Part shown: positions 18,016 through 27,478 of the stretch, piece by piece | Numbering within the stretch: the first letter of the stretch is position 1 | Layout of the letters: each line of letters starts with the position of its first letter | Origin: Herbaspirillum sp. | GTDB taxonomy: Bacteria > Pseudomonadota > Gammaproteobacteria > Burkholderiales > Burkholderiaceae_D | Assembly: GCA_028292625.1 (NCBI GenBank) | Contig: JAQGLY010000010.1 | Span: forward strand, 1-64,000 | Reading direction: 5' to 3' | Length of the DNA: 64,000 nucleotides | Translations under genes and position numbers: made by a program | The notes under the pieces: model-generated | Seen by the model: only the letters and a program-made list of their open reading frames with translations | Database searches by the model: none | What the model was told of the DNA's origin: nothing

Positions 18016-18993
18016 ATGCGCGTCATAGAAATCACACACCCCGGTGGTCCGGAAGTATTGCAGATCGCCGAACAGCCGATACCGACGTGGAAGACCGGCG
18101 AAGTACTGATCAAGGTACAGGCCGCCGGCATCAACCGGCCCGACGTCCTGCAACGCAGCGGCAACTATCCGGTGCCGCCGGGCGCGTCGCCGCTGCCAGG
18201 TCTGGAAGTGGCCGGCGAAATCGTCGATGGCGATTTCGGCGGCATGCAATTGAAAAAGGGCGATCTGGTCTGCGCGTTGCTGCAAGGCGGCGGCTATGCC
18301 GAATATTGCGTCGCGTCGGCCGCCTTGTGCCTGCCTGTGCCGCGCGGACTGACGGCGGTGGAAGCGGCATCGCTGCCGGAAACCTTTTTCACTGTCTGGA
18401 GCAATGTGTTCGACCGCGTCGGTTTGTGCGGCGATGAAACCCTGCTGGTGCAGGGCGGCACCTCCGGCATCGGCGTGACGGCGATCCAGATCGCGAAGGC
18501 GCTTGGCCATCGCGTATTCGCCACCGCCGGTTCCGACGAAAAATGCCGCGCCTGCGAAACCTTGGGCGCGGAACGCGGCATCAATTACCGCACGGAAGAT
18601 TTCGTCGAGGTGGTCAAGGCCGCCACCGGTGGCAAGGGCGTCAACGTGGTGTTGGACATGGTGGCCGGCGATTATATACAGCGCGAACTGAGCTGTTTGG
18701 CGGACGAGGGGCGGCTGGTGTTCATTGCGATGCTCGGCGGCGCCAAGGCGCAGGTCAATTTCGGTCAGGTATTGTTGCGCCGGTTGACGATTACCGGCTC
18801 CACGCTCAGACCGCGGCCGGTCGCGTTCAAGGCGGCGATCGCGGCGCAATTGCGCGATCGGATATGGCCGCTGCTGGAAGAGAAAAAAATCAAGCCGGTG
18901 GTGTTCAAGACCTTCCCGCTGGAGCAGGCGTCGCAGGCGCATGCGCTGATGGAAAGCAATGCGCATATCGGGAAGATTGTGTTGACAATGTGA
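18016..18993 (+). CDS. NAD(P)H quinone oxidoreductase, PIG3/zinc-independent MDR family
   Basis: A 325-residue medium-chain dehydrogenase/reductase of the PIG3 (TP53I3-like) type. It starts MRVIEITHPGGPEVLQIAE and contains AAGINRPDVLQRSGNYPVPPG and the nucleotide-binding GGTSGIGVTAIQIAKALG. Zinc-ligand cysteines of true alcohol dehydrogenases are absent. Such enzymes reduce quinones by one-electron transfer with NADPH. The ATG follows AGGAGA; an upstream in-frame ATG at 17956 is not supported by an SD. It converges with paoC, and a short GAGGTC/GACCTC hairpin (19002-19019) lies between them. Confidence 0.88.
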   Translation: MRVIEITHPGGPEVLQIAEQPIPTWKTGEVLIKVQAAGINRPDVLQRSGNYPVPPGASPLPGLEVAGEIVDGDFGGMQLKKGDLVCALLQGGGYAEYCVASAALCLPVPRGLTAVEAASLPETFFTVWSNVFDRVGLCGDETLLVQGGTSGIGVTAIQIAKALGHRVFATAGSDEKCRACETLGAERGINYRTEDFVEVVKAATGGKGVNVVLDMVAGDYIQRELSCLADEGRLVFIAMLGGAKAQVNFGQVLLRRLTITGSTLRPRPVAFKAAIAAQLRDRIWPLLEEKKIKPVVFKTFPLEQASQAHALMESNAHIGKIVLTM

Positions 18994-19001
18994 AGGACGC
19001 C

Positions 19002-19019
19002 GAGGTCATAGCAGACCTC
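19002..19019. repeat. small hairpin between convergent genes
   Basis: GAGGTC (19002-19007) and GACCTC (19014-19019) form a 6-bp stem with a six-base loop between two convergent stop codons. There is no T-run, so termination by this element alone is doubtful. Confidence 0.35.
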
Positions 19020-19032
19020 ATACCATTTGCCG

Positions 19033-21297
19033 TCAAAGCCCCCTCGTTCCGTCGCGAAACTCCGCTTTCAGCAAATCCTCGATCGTCACCGGCAAATCGC
19101 GCACCCGCACGCCGGTGGCGTGATACACGGCGGCGGTGATCGCCGGCGCCACCCCGGCCAGACCGATTTCGCCGATGCCGCGCGCGCCCAGCTCGTCCAG
19201 CTTCTTGTCCGGATAATCCAGAAACACCACATCGATGTCAGGCGAGTCCGCGTTGGTCGCCATGAGGTAATCGGCGAGATTATTGTTGATCGGCTTGCCG
19301 CTGCGCTCGTCGTAATGCGTTTCCTCGAACAAGGCCATGCCGATCCCCATCACCACCGCGCCCTCGATCTGATTGCGGCCGGTGCGCGGATTGATGATGC
19401 GGCCGCCGTCGATGACCGAGACCACGCGGCTCACGCGCAGCCGCGCGATCAGCGGTTGCCAGCGCACTTCAATGAAATGGGCGCCGTATGAATGGATTGA
19501 GATGCCGTCGGCGCCCGGATCATCGTCGCTGCCGCCCGATTCGCCCTTGGCGCTGAAACCGCTCAGTTTTGCGATGCCGAGCAGGTCGGCGAACGGCACG
19601 CCGCTCTCCGGCGTCTGGCCCTTGCGATGGACGCATCCCGCCGAAAACGCCAGCGCATCGGCGCCGACGCCATGAAACGGCGATCGCGCGTGTTCGGACG
19701 CCACCGACAAGGCCTGCGACATCACGCTGCGCACCGCCGCGGCCACCGCTGGCACCATCGAGGCGGTCGCCATCGAGCCGCCGGAAACAGGGCCGGGGGG
19801 CAGCTCCGTGTCGCCGAGCGCGACCACGACTTGCGACATCGGAATGCCAGTCAGCTCGGACACCATTTGCGCCACCACGGTATAGGTGCCGGTGCCGATA
19901 TCCTGCGATCCGGAAGCCAGGCGCACGGTGCCGTCTGCATTGAGCGTGGCCTGCACTTGGGCCGCGACGCGTTTGGCCATCCACGAACATGCCGCCATCC
20001 CCCAGCCCAGGATCTCGCCGTCGCGCTGCATCGAGCCGACCGCGGGATCGCGCTGCGCCCAGCCGAAACGTTCGGCGCCGGTGGTCAGCGCTTCGCGCAG
20101 ATGACGCGACGAAAACGGCACGTTCCGGCTTTGGTCGACCGGCGGTTCGTTCAGCAGGCGCAATTGCAGCGGATCCATGTTCAATGCGATGGCCAGTTCG
20201 TCCATCGCCGATTCGGTCGCGAACAGTCCGGGCACCGCGCCCGGTCCGCGCATCGCCGTATTCGGCGCGATGTGGCGCCTGGCCGGCGTGGCGGTGACGC
20301 GCAAATGGTCGGTGCCATATAAATGGCCGGTGGCTTCGCCGCAATCTTCGGTGCTCGATTCGATCTGCGCGATCTGGTGCAGATAATCCTGCCGCAGCGA
20401 GGTCAGCTTGCCATCGCGCGTGGCCGACAGCCGCACGCGCTGCTGGGTATTGGCGCGGTGCCCGACGTTTTGAAACATCATGGCGCGCGAGACCACCAGT
20501 TTGATCGGTCGGCGCAGATTGCGCGCCGCTTGCGCCGCCAGCAGACTATGCGACCACAGCCACAATTTTCCGCCGAAGCCGGAGCCCAGATACTCGGTAA
20601 TGACGCGTACGTTTTCCTTGGGTACACCGAGCATCTGGCTCAAGGCGCCCTGATGATTGACAATGGCCTGCGAGGTTTCGTACAGCGTAAACGAATGGCC
20701 GTCGTACAAGGCTACCGACGCGTGCAGCTCGATCGGGTTATGCGTCTCTATCGGCGTGGTGTAAGTCCGGTCCAGCGTGACTTGCGCAGCGGAAAATGCG
20801 GATGCCGGGTCGCCGCGTTCGGTATCGACTTTCGGCGTATCGGCGCTCGACAGCAGCTTGCTGACATCGTGATGGTCCGGGAGGTAGTCGACCCTCACGG
20901 CGTTGGCCGCGGCTTGGGCCTGCTCGAAGGTCTCGGCGACGACCAGCGCGACATACTGGCCGTAATAACGCACGGTGGTGTCTTCCATCGGCGGCCGCTT
21001 TTCATCGATATGGATGCCGGAGCCTTCGCTGACGCGATAAAAGCGGCCTATGTTTTCGTGGGTATAGATCATGCGCACGCCGGGCATCGCGCGCGCGGCC
21101 GCGGCGTTGATGCCGCGCACTACGCCATGGGCGATGGTGGCGCACACCGGCACCGCGGTCAGCATGTCCGAGAAACGGTAATCGGAGGTGTATTTGGCGA
21201 CCCCGGTGACTTTCAACGGACCGTCTATACGCGGCAGCGGCGCGCCGACCGGCGCCTGGACGCCGCCGAGCTCGGGGGATTGGACTTGTATCGCCAT
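19033..21297 (-). CDS. periplasmic aldehyde oxidoreductase, molybdopterin-binding subunit
   Basis: A 754-residue large subunit of the xanthine-oxidase family, expected to bind the Mo-MCD cofactor and oxidise aromatic aldehydes to acids. It shows GSGFGGKLWLWSH in the first Moco domain, the AMRGPGAVPGLFATES loop, and the catalytic glutamate in RGIGEIGLAG near the C-terminus. The ATG at 21297 lies 1 bp from the paoB stop; the longer frame would overlap paoB. It is last in a three-gene operon. The PaoD/XdhC-like insertion chaperone usual in the E. coli locus is not next to it. Confidence 0.88.
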   Translation of the reverse strand: MAIQVQSPELGGVQAPVGAPLPRIDGPLKVTGVAKYTSDYRFSDMLTAVPVCATIAHGVVRGINAAAARAMPGVRMIYTHENIGRFYRVSEGSGIHIDEKRPPMEDTTVRYYGQYVALVVAETFEQAQAAANAVRVDYLPDHHDVSKLLSSADTPKVDTERGDPASAFSAAQVTLDRTYTTPIETHNPIELHASVALYDGHSFTLYETSQAIVNHQGALSQMLGVPKENVRVITEYLGSGFGGKLWLWSHSLLAAQAARNLRRPIKLVVSRAMMFQNVGHRANTQQRVRLSATRDGKLTSLRQDYLHQIAQIESSTEDCGEATGHLYGTDHLRVTATPARRHIAPNTAMRGPGAVPGLFATESAMDELAIALNMDPLQLRLLNEPPVDQSRNVPFSSRHLREALTTGAERFGWAQRDPAVGSMQRDGEILGWGMAACSWMAKRVAAQVQATLNADGTVRLASGSQDIGTGTYTVVAQMVSELTGIPMSQVVVALGDTELPPGPVSGGSMATASMVPAVAAAVRSVMSQALSVASEHARSPFHGVGADALAFSAGCVHRKGQTPESGVPFADLLGIAKLSGFSAKGESGGSDDDPGADGISIHSYGAHFIEVRWQPLIARLRVSRVVSVIDGGRIINPRTGRNQIEGAVVMGIGMALFEETHYDERSGKPINNNLADYLMATNADSPDIDVVFLDYPDKKLDELGARGIGEIGLAGVAPAITAAVYHATGVRVRDLPVTIEDLLKAEFRDGTRGL

Positions 21298-21298
21298 G

Positions 21299-22318
21299 TC
21301 AGGCGCTCCTTCGGTCGGCGGATGCGACGGTGAGTAAGGCTTGTACCAGACAGCGTTGCACGAGGTCGATCTTGAAGGCGTTCTCGCTGCGTGGAATGGC
21401 GGTGCGCACGGCGGCCTGGGCGGCGCGGACGAAGGTCTCGACGGAGGGCGAGGCGCCGAGCAGCACGGCTTCAGCCTCACGTGAACGCCAGGGTTTGGTG
21501 CCGACGCCGCCTAGCGCCACGCGGGCATGCGTGATGTAGCCGAGGCTTGCGCCGAGCGCGACGCCGGCCGAAGCTAACGCGAATTCATACGACGCCCGGT
21601 CGCGCAGTTTCAGATAAGTCGAGTGGGTCGCGGGGACCGGGGCGGGCAATGTGACATGCGTAATCAGATCGCCCGGCTCGAGCACCGTTTCCCGTTGCGG
21701 CGTGTCGCCCGGCAGCAGGTAAAATTCATCGATGGCGAGGGCGCGCGTGCCCGAGACGCCCTGCACATGGATGGTCGCTTCCAGCGCGGTAAGCGCCACG
21801 TTCATGTCGGAGGGGTTGGTGGCGATGCAGTGATCGCTGCCGCCGAGGATCGCCAGATTGCGGTTGAAGCCATCGATGGCGGAACAGCCGGAACCGGGAG
21901 CGCGCTTGTTGCAGGCCATCGCCGTATCGCGGAAGTACGCGCAGCGCGTGCGTTGCAGCAGGTTGCCGCCGGTGGTCGCCATGTTGCGCAATTGCGCGGA
22001 CGCGCCGGACAGCAGCGCCTGACTCAATACCGGATAACGCTGCATTACCAGCGGATGGTTGGCGAGATCGCTGTTGCGTACCAGCGCTCCGATTTCCAGA
22101 CCGCCGTCCGGCGTCAGTTCGACTTGCCTCAGCGGCAGACGATTGATGTCGAGTACCTGCTGCGGCTGCTCGACATCGAGTTTCATCAAATCCAGCAGCG
22201 TAGTGCCGCCGGCGAGAAAACGGATCGGATGCGATGCATCGAGCTGCGGACCGGTTTGGGCGCCGATGCGTACGGCATCGGCGGCGGTGTCGGGACGAAT
22301 TAATTGGAAGGTATGCAT
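21299..22318 (-). CDS. aldehyde oxidoreductase FAD-binding subunit with 4Fe-4S insertion
   Basis: A 339-residue FAD subunit. FAD-contact motifs FLAGGTTLLDL and NMATTGGNLLQRTRC are present. Cysteines 126, 136 and 145 lie in the insertion RCAYFRDTAMACNKRAPGSG that in PaoB/YagS carries an additional [4Fe-4S] cluster, which separates this group from ordinary xanthine dehydrogenases. It follows paoA by 6 bp. Function in electron transfer between the 2Fe-2S subunit and the acceptor is known from the family. Confidence 0.88.
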   Translation of the reverse strand: MHTFQLIRPDTAADAVRIGAQTGPQLDASHPIRFLAGGTTLLDLMKLDVEQPQQVLDINRLPLRQVELTPDGGLEIGALVRNSDLANHPLVMQRYPVLSQALLSGASAQLRNMATTGGNLLQRTRCAYFRDTAMACNKRAPGSGCSAIDGFNRNLAILGGSDHCIATNPSDMNVALTALEATIHVQGVSGTRALAIDEFYLLPGDTPQRETVLEPGDLITHVTLPAPVPATHSTYLKLRDRASYEFALASAGVALGASLGYITHARVALGGVGTKPWRSREAEAVLLGASPSVETFVRAAQAAVRTAIPRSENAFKIDLVQRCLVQALLTVASADRRSA

Positions 22319-22324
22319 GGCGGG

Positions 22325-22999
22325 CTAGGCTTTGCGCACTTGCTGGATCGCCGACACGATGTTCGAATACGCGCCGCAACGGCAGATATTGCCGCTCATC
22401 GCTTCCTTGACGTCGGCGTCGGTGCCGCCGCAGGGCTCTTTCAGCAAGGCAACCGCCGACATGATCTGGCCTGCGGTGCAATAGCCGCATTGCATGCCGT
22501 CGTGTGCGACAAACGCGGCCTGCATGGCATGCATATTATCCGGCGTGCCCAGTCCTTCGATAGTGACGATCTCATCGCCATCGTGCATCGCGGCCAGGCT
22601 CAGGCAAGCGTTGACCCGGCGGCCGTTGACATGGACCGTGCAGGCGCCGCACTGGCCGTGATCGCAGCCCTTTTTGGTGCCGGTCAATTGCAGGGTTTCG
22701 CGCAAATAGTCGAGCAGACTGGTGCGCACGTCCACATCCGCTTCGCGCATGACGCCGTTGACTTTCAGGCGGGCGACGGCAACGCCGGGGGCCTGTTCGA
22801 CCGCCTCTGCGGCCGGCGCCGCCGCCAGTACCTCGTGCGGCGACATCGCGGTCGCGGCGCCGCCCGCGCCGACCCACGCCAGGAACGAGCGGCGCGTCAG
22901 TTGCGGTAGCCTGAAGCGCTTCTTGCGCTGCGCGTCCCCGCTGGCATCGGAAAGTTCGGCGGGAAACCGTTGTGGGGTTTTTTGTTGGTTTTCTCTCAT
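22325..22999 (-). CDS. aldehyde oxidoreductase 2Fe-2S subunit with Tat signal
   Basis: A 224-residue iron-sulfur subunit. The first cluster uses Cys112, 117, 120 and 132, and the second Cys171, 174, 206 and 208 (CGYC and CRC). The N-terminus carries a twin-arginine signal (TRRSFLA at 35-41 and a hydrophobic stretch to about 60), so the folded heterotrimer is exported to the periplasm as in E. coli PaoABC. It is the first gene of the operon. The 95 bp before it contain only a weak GGGAT as ribosome binding site. Confidence 0.88.
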   Translation of the reverse strand: MRENQQKTPQRFPAELSDASGDAQRKKRFRLPQLTRRSFLAWVGAGGAATAMSPHEVLAAAPAAEAVEQAPGVAVARLKVNGVMREADVDVRTSLLDYLRETLQLTGTKKGCDHGQCGACTVHVNGRRVNACLSLAAMHDGDEIVTIEGLGTPDNMHAMQAAFVAHDGMQCGYCTAGQIMSAVALLKEPCGGTDADVKEAMSGNICRCGAYSNIVSAIQQVRKA

Positions 23000-23096
23000 G
23001 ACGATCCCATCGAAATTGGCTGAAAGCCTCTGAACCGCATTATGCGGTGAGGGGACGAACGGCGATACTCAAAATACAGCATGTTCGAGCGCAGCG

Positions 23097-23282
23097 TCAG
23101 CTGCCCGCCTGATTTTGCAGATTCTGGTCATCGATCAATTGTTCCGCCGCAGTGGCGCCGCCGGGGCTGCTTTCCGCCGCCGCATCATTGTCTTTCGGCT
23201 GGGTTTTTGCATCGCCGTCATGTTTTTTATCGGACTGGTCCGCATTCGGCTGGGTGGATTTCGGGTTCTGTTGGGCTGTCAT
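23097..23282 (-). CDS. small hydrophilic low-complexity protein
   Basis: A 61-residue protein rich in Gln, Asp, Lys, Asn and Ala, with no hydrophobic segment; it should be disordered and soluble. I recognise no family. The ATG at 23282 is chosen because GGAG lies 6 bases before it; an ATG at 23288 touches the GGAG and is too close. Composition resembles hydrophilin-like stress proteins. Neighbours with stress-type annotations (KGG protein, WrbA, CBS protein) fit that idea, but this is inference. Confidence 0.5.
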   Translation of the reverse strand: MTAQQNPKSTQPNADQSDKKHDGDAKTQPKDNDAAAESSPGGATAAEQLIDDQNLQNQAGS

Positions 23283-23408
23283 GATCATCTCCGGTAAAAA
23301 AACAGCTAAGCGGCGCTCGGGGAATAGAGGCCACCTTCACTTATCTTAGTGAATTGTCCTATAGCTTCTATCGGAGCAATGCGGATAACGATGTAGGTGC
23401 TTTTTCCT

Positions 23409-23906
23409 CTAGGGCTTCATGCATTTACGGTGAAAATCCAGCAGCCCGGAGATCGCATATTCGGCCGCCCGCCTGCGGACTTCGTTGCGGCTGCCGCTGA
23501 ACTGTTCGGTTTTGGCATAAATCACGACCGCCTTGCCCAGCGCATGCGCCCAGGCAAAGCACACGGTGCCGGCGGGGGTGCCGTCCGGCGCATCCGTGGG
23601 ACCGGCCACACCGGTGGTGCTGACGGAAATATTGGCCCGGTTACGCTTGAGCGCCCCCACCGCCATTTCGGTCGCCACCTCTTCGCTGGTCAGACCGCAG
23701 CGTTCGATCGTCTCTTCCCGGATGCCCAGCACGCTTTGCTTGGCTTCCGCCGAATAGGTCACATAGCCGCACTCCAGCCACTCGCCGCTGCCTTCGATTT
23801 CGCCGAGCATCGACGTAATCAAGCCTGCGGTGCAGGATTCCGCGGTAGACAGGCGCAGATCGTTGCGGCGCAGATAGTCGGCTACCTCTTCCCCGTTGCG
23901 CATCAT
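23409..23906 (-). CDS. CinA C-terminal domain protein, nicotinamide-nucleotide amidase
   Basis: A 165-residue stand-alone CinA_C domain enzyme. It has LSTAESCTAGLITSMLGEI, the family's hallmark N-terminal segment, and STTGVAGPTDAPDGTPAGTV in the second half. Homologues (PncC) hydrolyse nicotinamide mononucleotide to nicotinate mononucleotide for NAD recycling. A GGAG lies 6 bases before the ATG at 23906. Longer in-frame starts up to 24032 lack ribosome binding sites and would add an unconserved leader. Confidence 0.87.
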   Translation of the reverse strand: MMRNGEEVADYLRRNDLRLSTAESCTAGLITSMLGEIEGSGEWLECGYVTYSAEAKQSVLGIREETIERCGLTSEEVATEMAVGALKRNRANISVSTTGVAGPTDAPDGTPAGTVCFAWAHALGKAVVIYAKTEQFSGSRNEVRRRAAEYAISGLLDFHRKCMKP

Positions 23907-24167
23907 ATTCATCTCCGTGGACTCGCCAGAAATGAAAACAGGGTAGCGCCGGATGGCCATGCCCGCAGTCGGCGCATGACGCGTCTTGCCGTCGGATAAA
24001 GCCGGATGGAGGCATCGCGGGCTGACGGACATGACGGCAAACGCCTACTCTGAGAACATGCGGCTTCCGACTGCCAAGCAAAACGCCCTGCACTAAAGTG
24101 GACTAGATTCGATGGAGCGCGTCGGAACGGCGCGCCATTGTCAACTTGTAGATCCCGGGAGTGCGAG

Positions 24168-24650
24168 ATGAAAACAATTGCGGATGTAATGACGCGTAAT
24201 GTGCGATCGATGAAACCCAGTGATTCGATCATCCTGGCGGCGCAGGCCATGGATGAATTGGATGTAGGCGTGATTCCGGTATGCGACGGCAATTTGCTGG
24301 TCGGCGTGCTGACCGACCGCGATATCGTATTGCGCGGCGTCGCGCGAGGGCGTGCCGGCAAAGACACTTGCCTCAGAGAAGTGATGAGCGCCGATGTCGC
24401 ATTCTGCTTTGAAGATCAATCGGTGGCGCAGGTGCTCGATACGATGGGCGACCGCCAAATCCGCCGGGTGCCGGTAGTCGACCGGGAGCAGCGGCTGGTC
24501 GGCATCGTTTCGCTGGGCGATGTGGCGACCAAGGCCGATGATGCGTCGATCGAGGAAACGCTGGGCGAAATCTCCTTTCCCTCCGGGTCGGACCGCGGAT
24601 TGCCCCCATCGCACGGCGATGCGATTCCGTCCGGCATGGGCTTTTATTGA
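24168..24650 (+). CDS. CBS-domain pair protein
   Basis: A 160-residue protein with two tandem CBS domains (about 7-60 and 72-128): VMTRNVRSMKPSDSIILAAQ, GVLTDRDIVLRGVARG, then VMSADVAFCFEDQSVAQVL and GIVSLGDVATK. Such stand-alone pairs bind adenine nucleotides and modulate partner proteins; they are common near stress genes. A Gly/Ser/Pro-rich tail of about 25 residues follows. GGGAG precedes the ATG. Confidence 0.88.
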   Translation: MKTIADVMTRNVRSMKPSDSIILAAQAMDELDVGVIPVCDGNLLVGVLTDRDIVLRGVARGRAGKDTCLREVMSADVAFCFEDQSVAQVLDTMGDRQIRRVPVVDREQRLVGIVSLGDVATKADDASIEETLGEISFPSGSDRGLPPSHGDAIPSGMGFY

Positions 24651-25320
24651 TCGTTTTCATTAGCAAGTGACGGGGAATCCCGAAAAGTCTGTGCGATTTC
24701 TTTGCCAATTTTTGACAGTAAATGGCTTACAGCACTTTAAGACATCCGCCGATAGTTCGATTTCCGCCCGATGCTTATTCTGAAGACTCGCTTTTAGGCG
24801 ATGGTTCGCAAGGCCGTTAACGGCGGCGAACATCGAATGGACATTCGGCGCGGTCAATGGTGGCGGCACGCGAGACGGCCGCCGAGTGACCCCGGGCGTT
24901 GATCAGCGGCAGGAATTCGAAGCGATGTCGATGCCTGAGGCGCAATGCCCGATGCATCCCGCAATGGTGACGGCCGATACCAATTCCTTTCCCCTTTGCC
25001 GCCTCTGGGCGGCATTTTTTTTTACTGGCGCGAGGGCCTCGTAGCCGGATTGCTCGAGCCCTACGTTAAAATAGCCGCAACCCGGATATCCGAGAGCGGG
25101 CGAAAAATGAATCGGCAGGCGAACGGATAGCGTAAAACGCGAGAGAACGCATGATGAAGAATTCTTGGATAAGGGGAGATATTTGAAGTAATGCCGTGAC
25201 GGTCGATACGCGAAGCGGCGGGCAGAAGCGCGATTGTTTCTGGCGAGTGCGCAGCGGTAAAAACGACGGCCCTCTTCGTTTCTATGCAGCGATTTTTATT
25301 TGGCATTTTTATTGGATAGC
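24651..25320. other. 670-bp gene-poor gap with one terminator
   Basis: No convincing gene was found on either strand. A strong plus-strand terminator sits at 24998-25023. It is 350 bp after the CBS stop codon, far for an ordinary 3' UTR, so an untranslated RNA may lie between. The part after 25023 probably holds the promoter of the hybrid kinase. Confidence 0.4.
24998..25023 (+). terminator. strong intrinsic terminator
   Basis: GCCGCC (24998-25003), loop TCTG, GGCGGC (25008-25013), one A, then nine T. The perfect 6-bp GC stem and long T-run are ideal for factor-independent termination on the plus strand. Confidence 0.8.
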
Positions 25321-27237
25321 ATGATGAACGGAAAAAGTTTTTCCGCCGATGATAATTTGACCGATGCCCAGCGTTTCCAACTGGTGGTTTCGTCAATCAG
25401 CGATTATGCGATCTATATGCTGGATCTTTCCGGAAAAATCAGCAGCTGGAACGCCGGCGCACAGCGCTTCAAAGGTTACACCGCGGCTGAGATTCTCGGC
25501 CGGCATTTTTCCTGTTTCTACACTCCCGAAGACCAGGCCGCCGGTTTTCCCGCCAAAACCTTGCGCACGGTCATCGAAGAGGGCAAATACGAAGGCGAGG
25601 GATGGCGGGTGCGCAAGGACGGCACGCGTTTCTGGGCCAGCATCGTCGTCGATCCCATCCGCGATGAAAGCGGCGCGCTGATCGGTTTCGCGAAGATCAC
25701 CCGTGACATCACCGATCGCAAGATGGCGCAGGCTGCGCTGGAAGCCAGCGAGCGGCAGTTTCAATTGCTGGTCCAAAGCGTGACCGACTACGCCATTTAT
25801 ATGCTGGATACGGCCGGCATCGTGACCAACTGGAATTCCGGCGCCGCCCGTATCAAGGGCTACACGGCCAATGAAGTGATCGGCACCCATTTCTCCCGTT
25901 TTTACGCCAGGGAAGACAGGCTGAACGGTCTGCCCGAACGGGCGCTCGCGGCCGCCGCGGCGGAAGGACGTTGTGAAAATGAAGGATGGCGGTTGAGGAA
26001 AGACGGCACCAGATTCTGGGCGCATGTCGTGATCGATGCGATCCGCAATGACCTGGGCCGCTTGATCGGCTTTGCCAAGGTAACCCGCGATATTACCGAA
26101 AAGCGCGAGGCGGAGGAGGCCTTGCAGAAAGTCAACGCCGCCCTGTTTCAGTCGCAAAAGATGGAAGCGCTGGGACAATTGACCGGGGGCGTCGCGCACG
26201 ATTTCAATAATTTGCTGGCCGTGGTGTCCAGCGGCATTGACGTGATCATCGTGCAGAATCCGACGCGCAGCGAATTGAAAGTCCTGGAAAGCATGCGCCG
26301 CGCCATCGACCGCGGCGCCACGCTGACGCAGCAACTGCTGTCGTTCTCCCGCCGCCAGCCGCTGAAAATCGAAAAATACAATCTGAACGATCTGGTGCGC
26401 GGATTCGAACCGGTGCTGCGCCGCGCCGGCAATACGTCGATCGCGTTCGACGTCCATCTCGACGCGGAGGTCAGCCCGGTAATGATCGATTCGGCCCGTT
26501 TCGAGACCAGCTTGCTCAATCTGGTCGTCAATGCCCGGGATGCAATGCCGAGCGGCGGAATCCTGTCCATTCAATCGCAAAACATTTGGCTGCGCGACGC
26601 CGACGTCGGCAACTTGCCGGCCGGCGCCTACGTCAAGGTGGCGGTGGTGGACAATGGAACGGGCATGCCGCCCGAAGTCGCGGCGCGTGCGTTCGAACCG
26701 TTTTTCACCACCAAGGAAGTCGGCAAGGGCACCGGTCTCGGCTTGAGTCAGGTCTACGGTTTTATCAAGCAGTCCGGTGGCGATATCGCGATCGATAGCC
26801 AAGCCGGGAAGGGCACTTCGATCAATATGTATTTGCCGGTGGTCGAACAGGAAGGCTCGTCCGTCAGAGTGGCGGCGGCAGAGTCCGAAACGGTGCTGAT
26901 CGTGGAAGATCAAAAGGACCTGCTGGATGTGGCTGCCGAATTATTCCGTGCGCTGGGCTACGACACCTTGACGGCGAATAACGGCACCGAAGCGATTGAA
27001 GTGCTGGAACGGGCCGGAAGGGTCGATATTCTGTTCAGCGACGTGGTGATGCCGAACGGCATCAACGGTCTCGAACTGGCGCGCCTGACACGTGAGCGCT
27101 ATCCGGACATCAAGATCATCCTGGCGTCCGGTTATCCGCTGCCGGCGCTCAAGACCCAGAATGACAGCGTCGACAATTTCACGTTTTTGAACAAGCCTTA
27201 TCAATTGTCCGAACTGGCGAAAAAGCTGAGGATGTAA
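25321..27237 (+). CDS. PAS-PAS hybrid histidine kinase with receiver domain
   Basis: A 638-residue cytoplasmic sensor; no membrane segment is seen. Two nearly parallel PAS/PAC units (about 18-133 and 146-262) share the phrases SDYAIYMLD / [14 protein letters not shown] and GFAKxTRDIT, so they are an internal duplication. HisKA with His293 (GGVAHDFNN) follows, then an HATPase with [12 protein letters not shown], and a C-terminal receiver with Asp in [11 protein letters not shown]. Autophosphorylation and relay to an external phosphotransfer protein are expected. The ATG at 25321 is weakly supported (GGAT upstream); a TTG at 25300 is alternative. A terminator follows at once. Confidence 0.87.
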   Translation: MMNGKSFSADDNLTDAQRFQLVVSSISDYAIYMLDLSGKISSWNAGAQRFKGYTAAEILGRHFSCFYTPEDQAAGFPAKTLRTVIEEGKYEGEGWRVRKDGTRFWASIVVDPIRDESGALIGFAKITRDITDRKMAQAALEASERQFQLLVQSVTDYAIYMLDTAGIVTNWNSGAARIKGYTANEVIGTHFSRFYAREDRLNGLPERALAAAAAEGRCENEGWRLRKDGTRFWAHVVIDAIRNDLGRLIGFAKVTRDITEKREAEEALQKVNAALFQSQKMEALGQLTGGVAHDFNNLLAVVSSGIDVIIVQNPTRSELKVLESMRRAIDRGATLTQQLLSFSRRQPLKIEKYNLNDLVRGFEPVLRRAGNTSIAFDVHLDAEVSPVMIDSARFETSLLNLVVNARDAMPSGGILSIQSQNIWLRDADVGNLPAGAYVKVAVVDNGTGMPPEVAARAFEPFFTTKEVGKGTGLGLSQVYGFIKQSGGDIAIDSQAGKGTSINMYLPVVEQEGSSVRVAAAESETVLIVEDQKDLLDVAAELFRALGYDTLTANNGTEAIEVLERAGRVDILFSDVVMPNGINGLELARLTRERYPDIKIILASGYPLPALKTQNDSVDNFTFLNKPYQLSELAKKLRM

Positions 27238-27264
27238 AAAAAGGGGCTGTGCGCCCCTTTTTTT
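27236..27264. terminator. bidirectional terminator between kinase and KGG gene
   Basis: AAAAAAA (27236-27242), GGGGC (27243-27247), loop, GCCCC (27253-27257), TTTTTTT. The stem is flanked by A- and T-runs, so it can end both the plus-strand kinase transcript and the convergent minus-strand KGG gene. Confidence 0.85.
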
Positions 27265-27271
27265 CGTTACC

Positions 27272-27478
27272 TTACTTCCGGCCCTGCCCGCCGTGACTGT
27301 TCTGTCCGCCCTTGCGACCGGCTTCACGCGCTTCTTCCGAAGTGAATTCATGCCCGGTGCCTTTTTCGTGCGAAGCCTTGCCGCCCTGGCTGGCTATTTC
27401 ACGTTGCTTCTGTTGGTCCATAGACGCAAAACCGCGATTGCTGGTGTTGTTTTGATTTCCTTGACCTTGGGTACTCAT
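27272..27478 (-). CDS. KGG-repeat stress protein (con-10/GsiB family)
   Basis: A 68-residue, very hydrophilic protein. The stress-induced KGG motif occurs twice: REIASQGGKASHEKGTGHE and EEAREAGRKGGQNSHG. Related proteins (YciG, GsiB, con-10) accumulate under general stress and desiccation. AAGGAG precedes the ATG at 27478; the longer frame has no such site. It ends just after the bidirectional terminator. Confidence 0.85.
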   Translation of the reverse strand: MSTQGQGNQNNTSNRGFASMDQQKQREIASQGGKASHEKGTGHEFTSEEAREAGRKGGQNSHGGQGRK

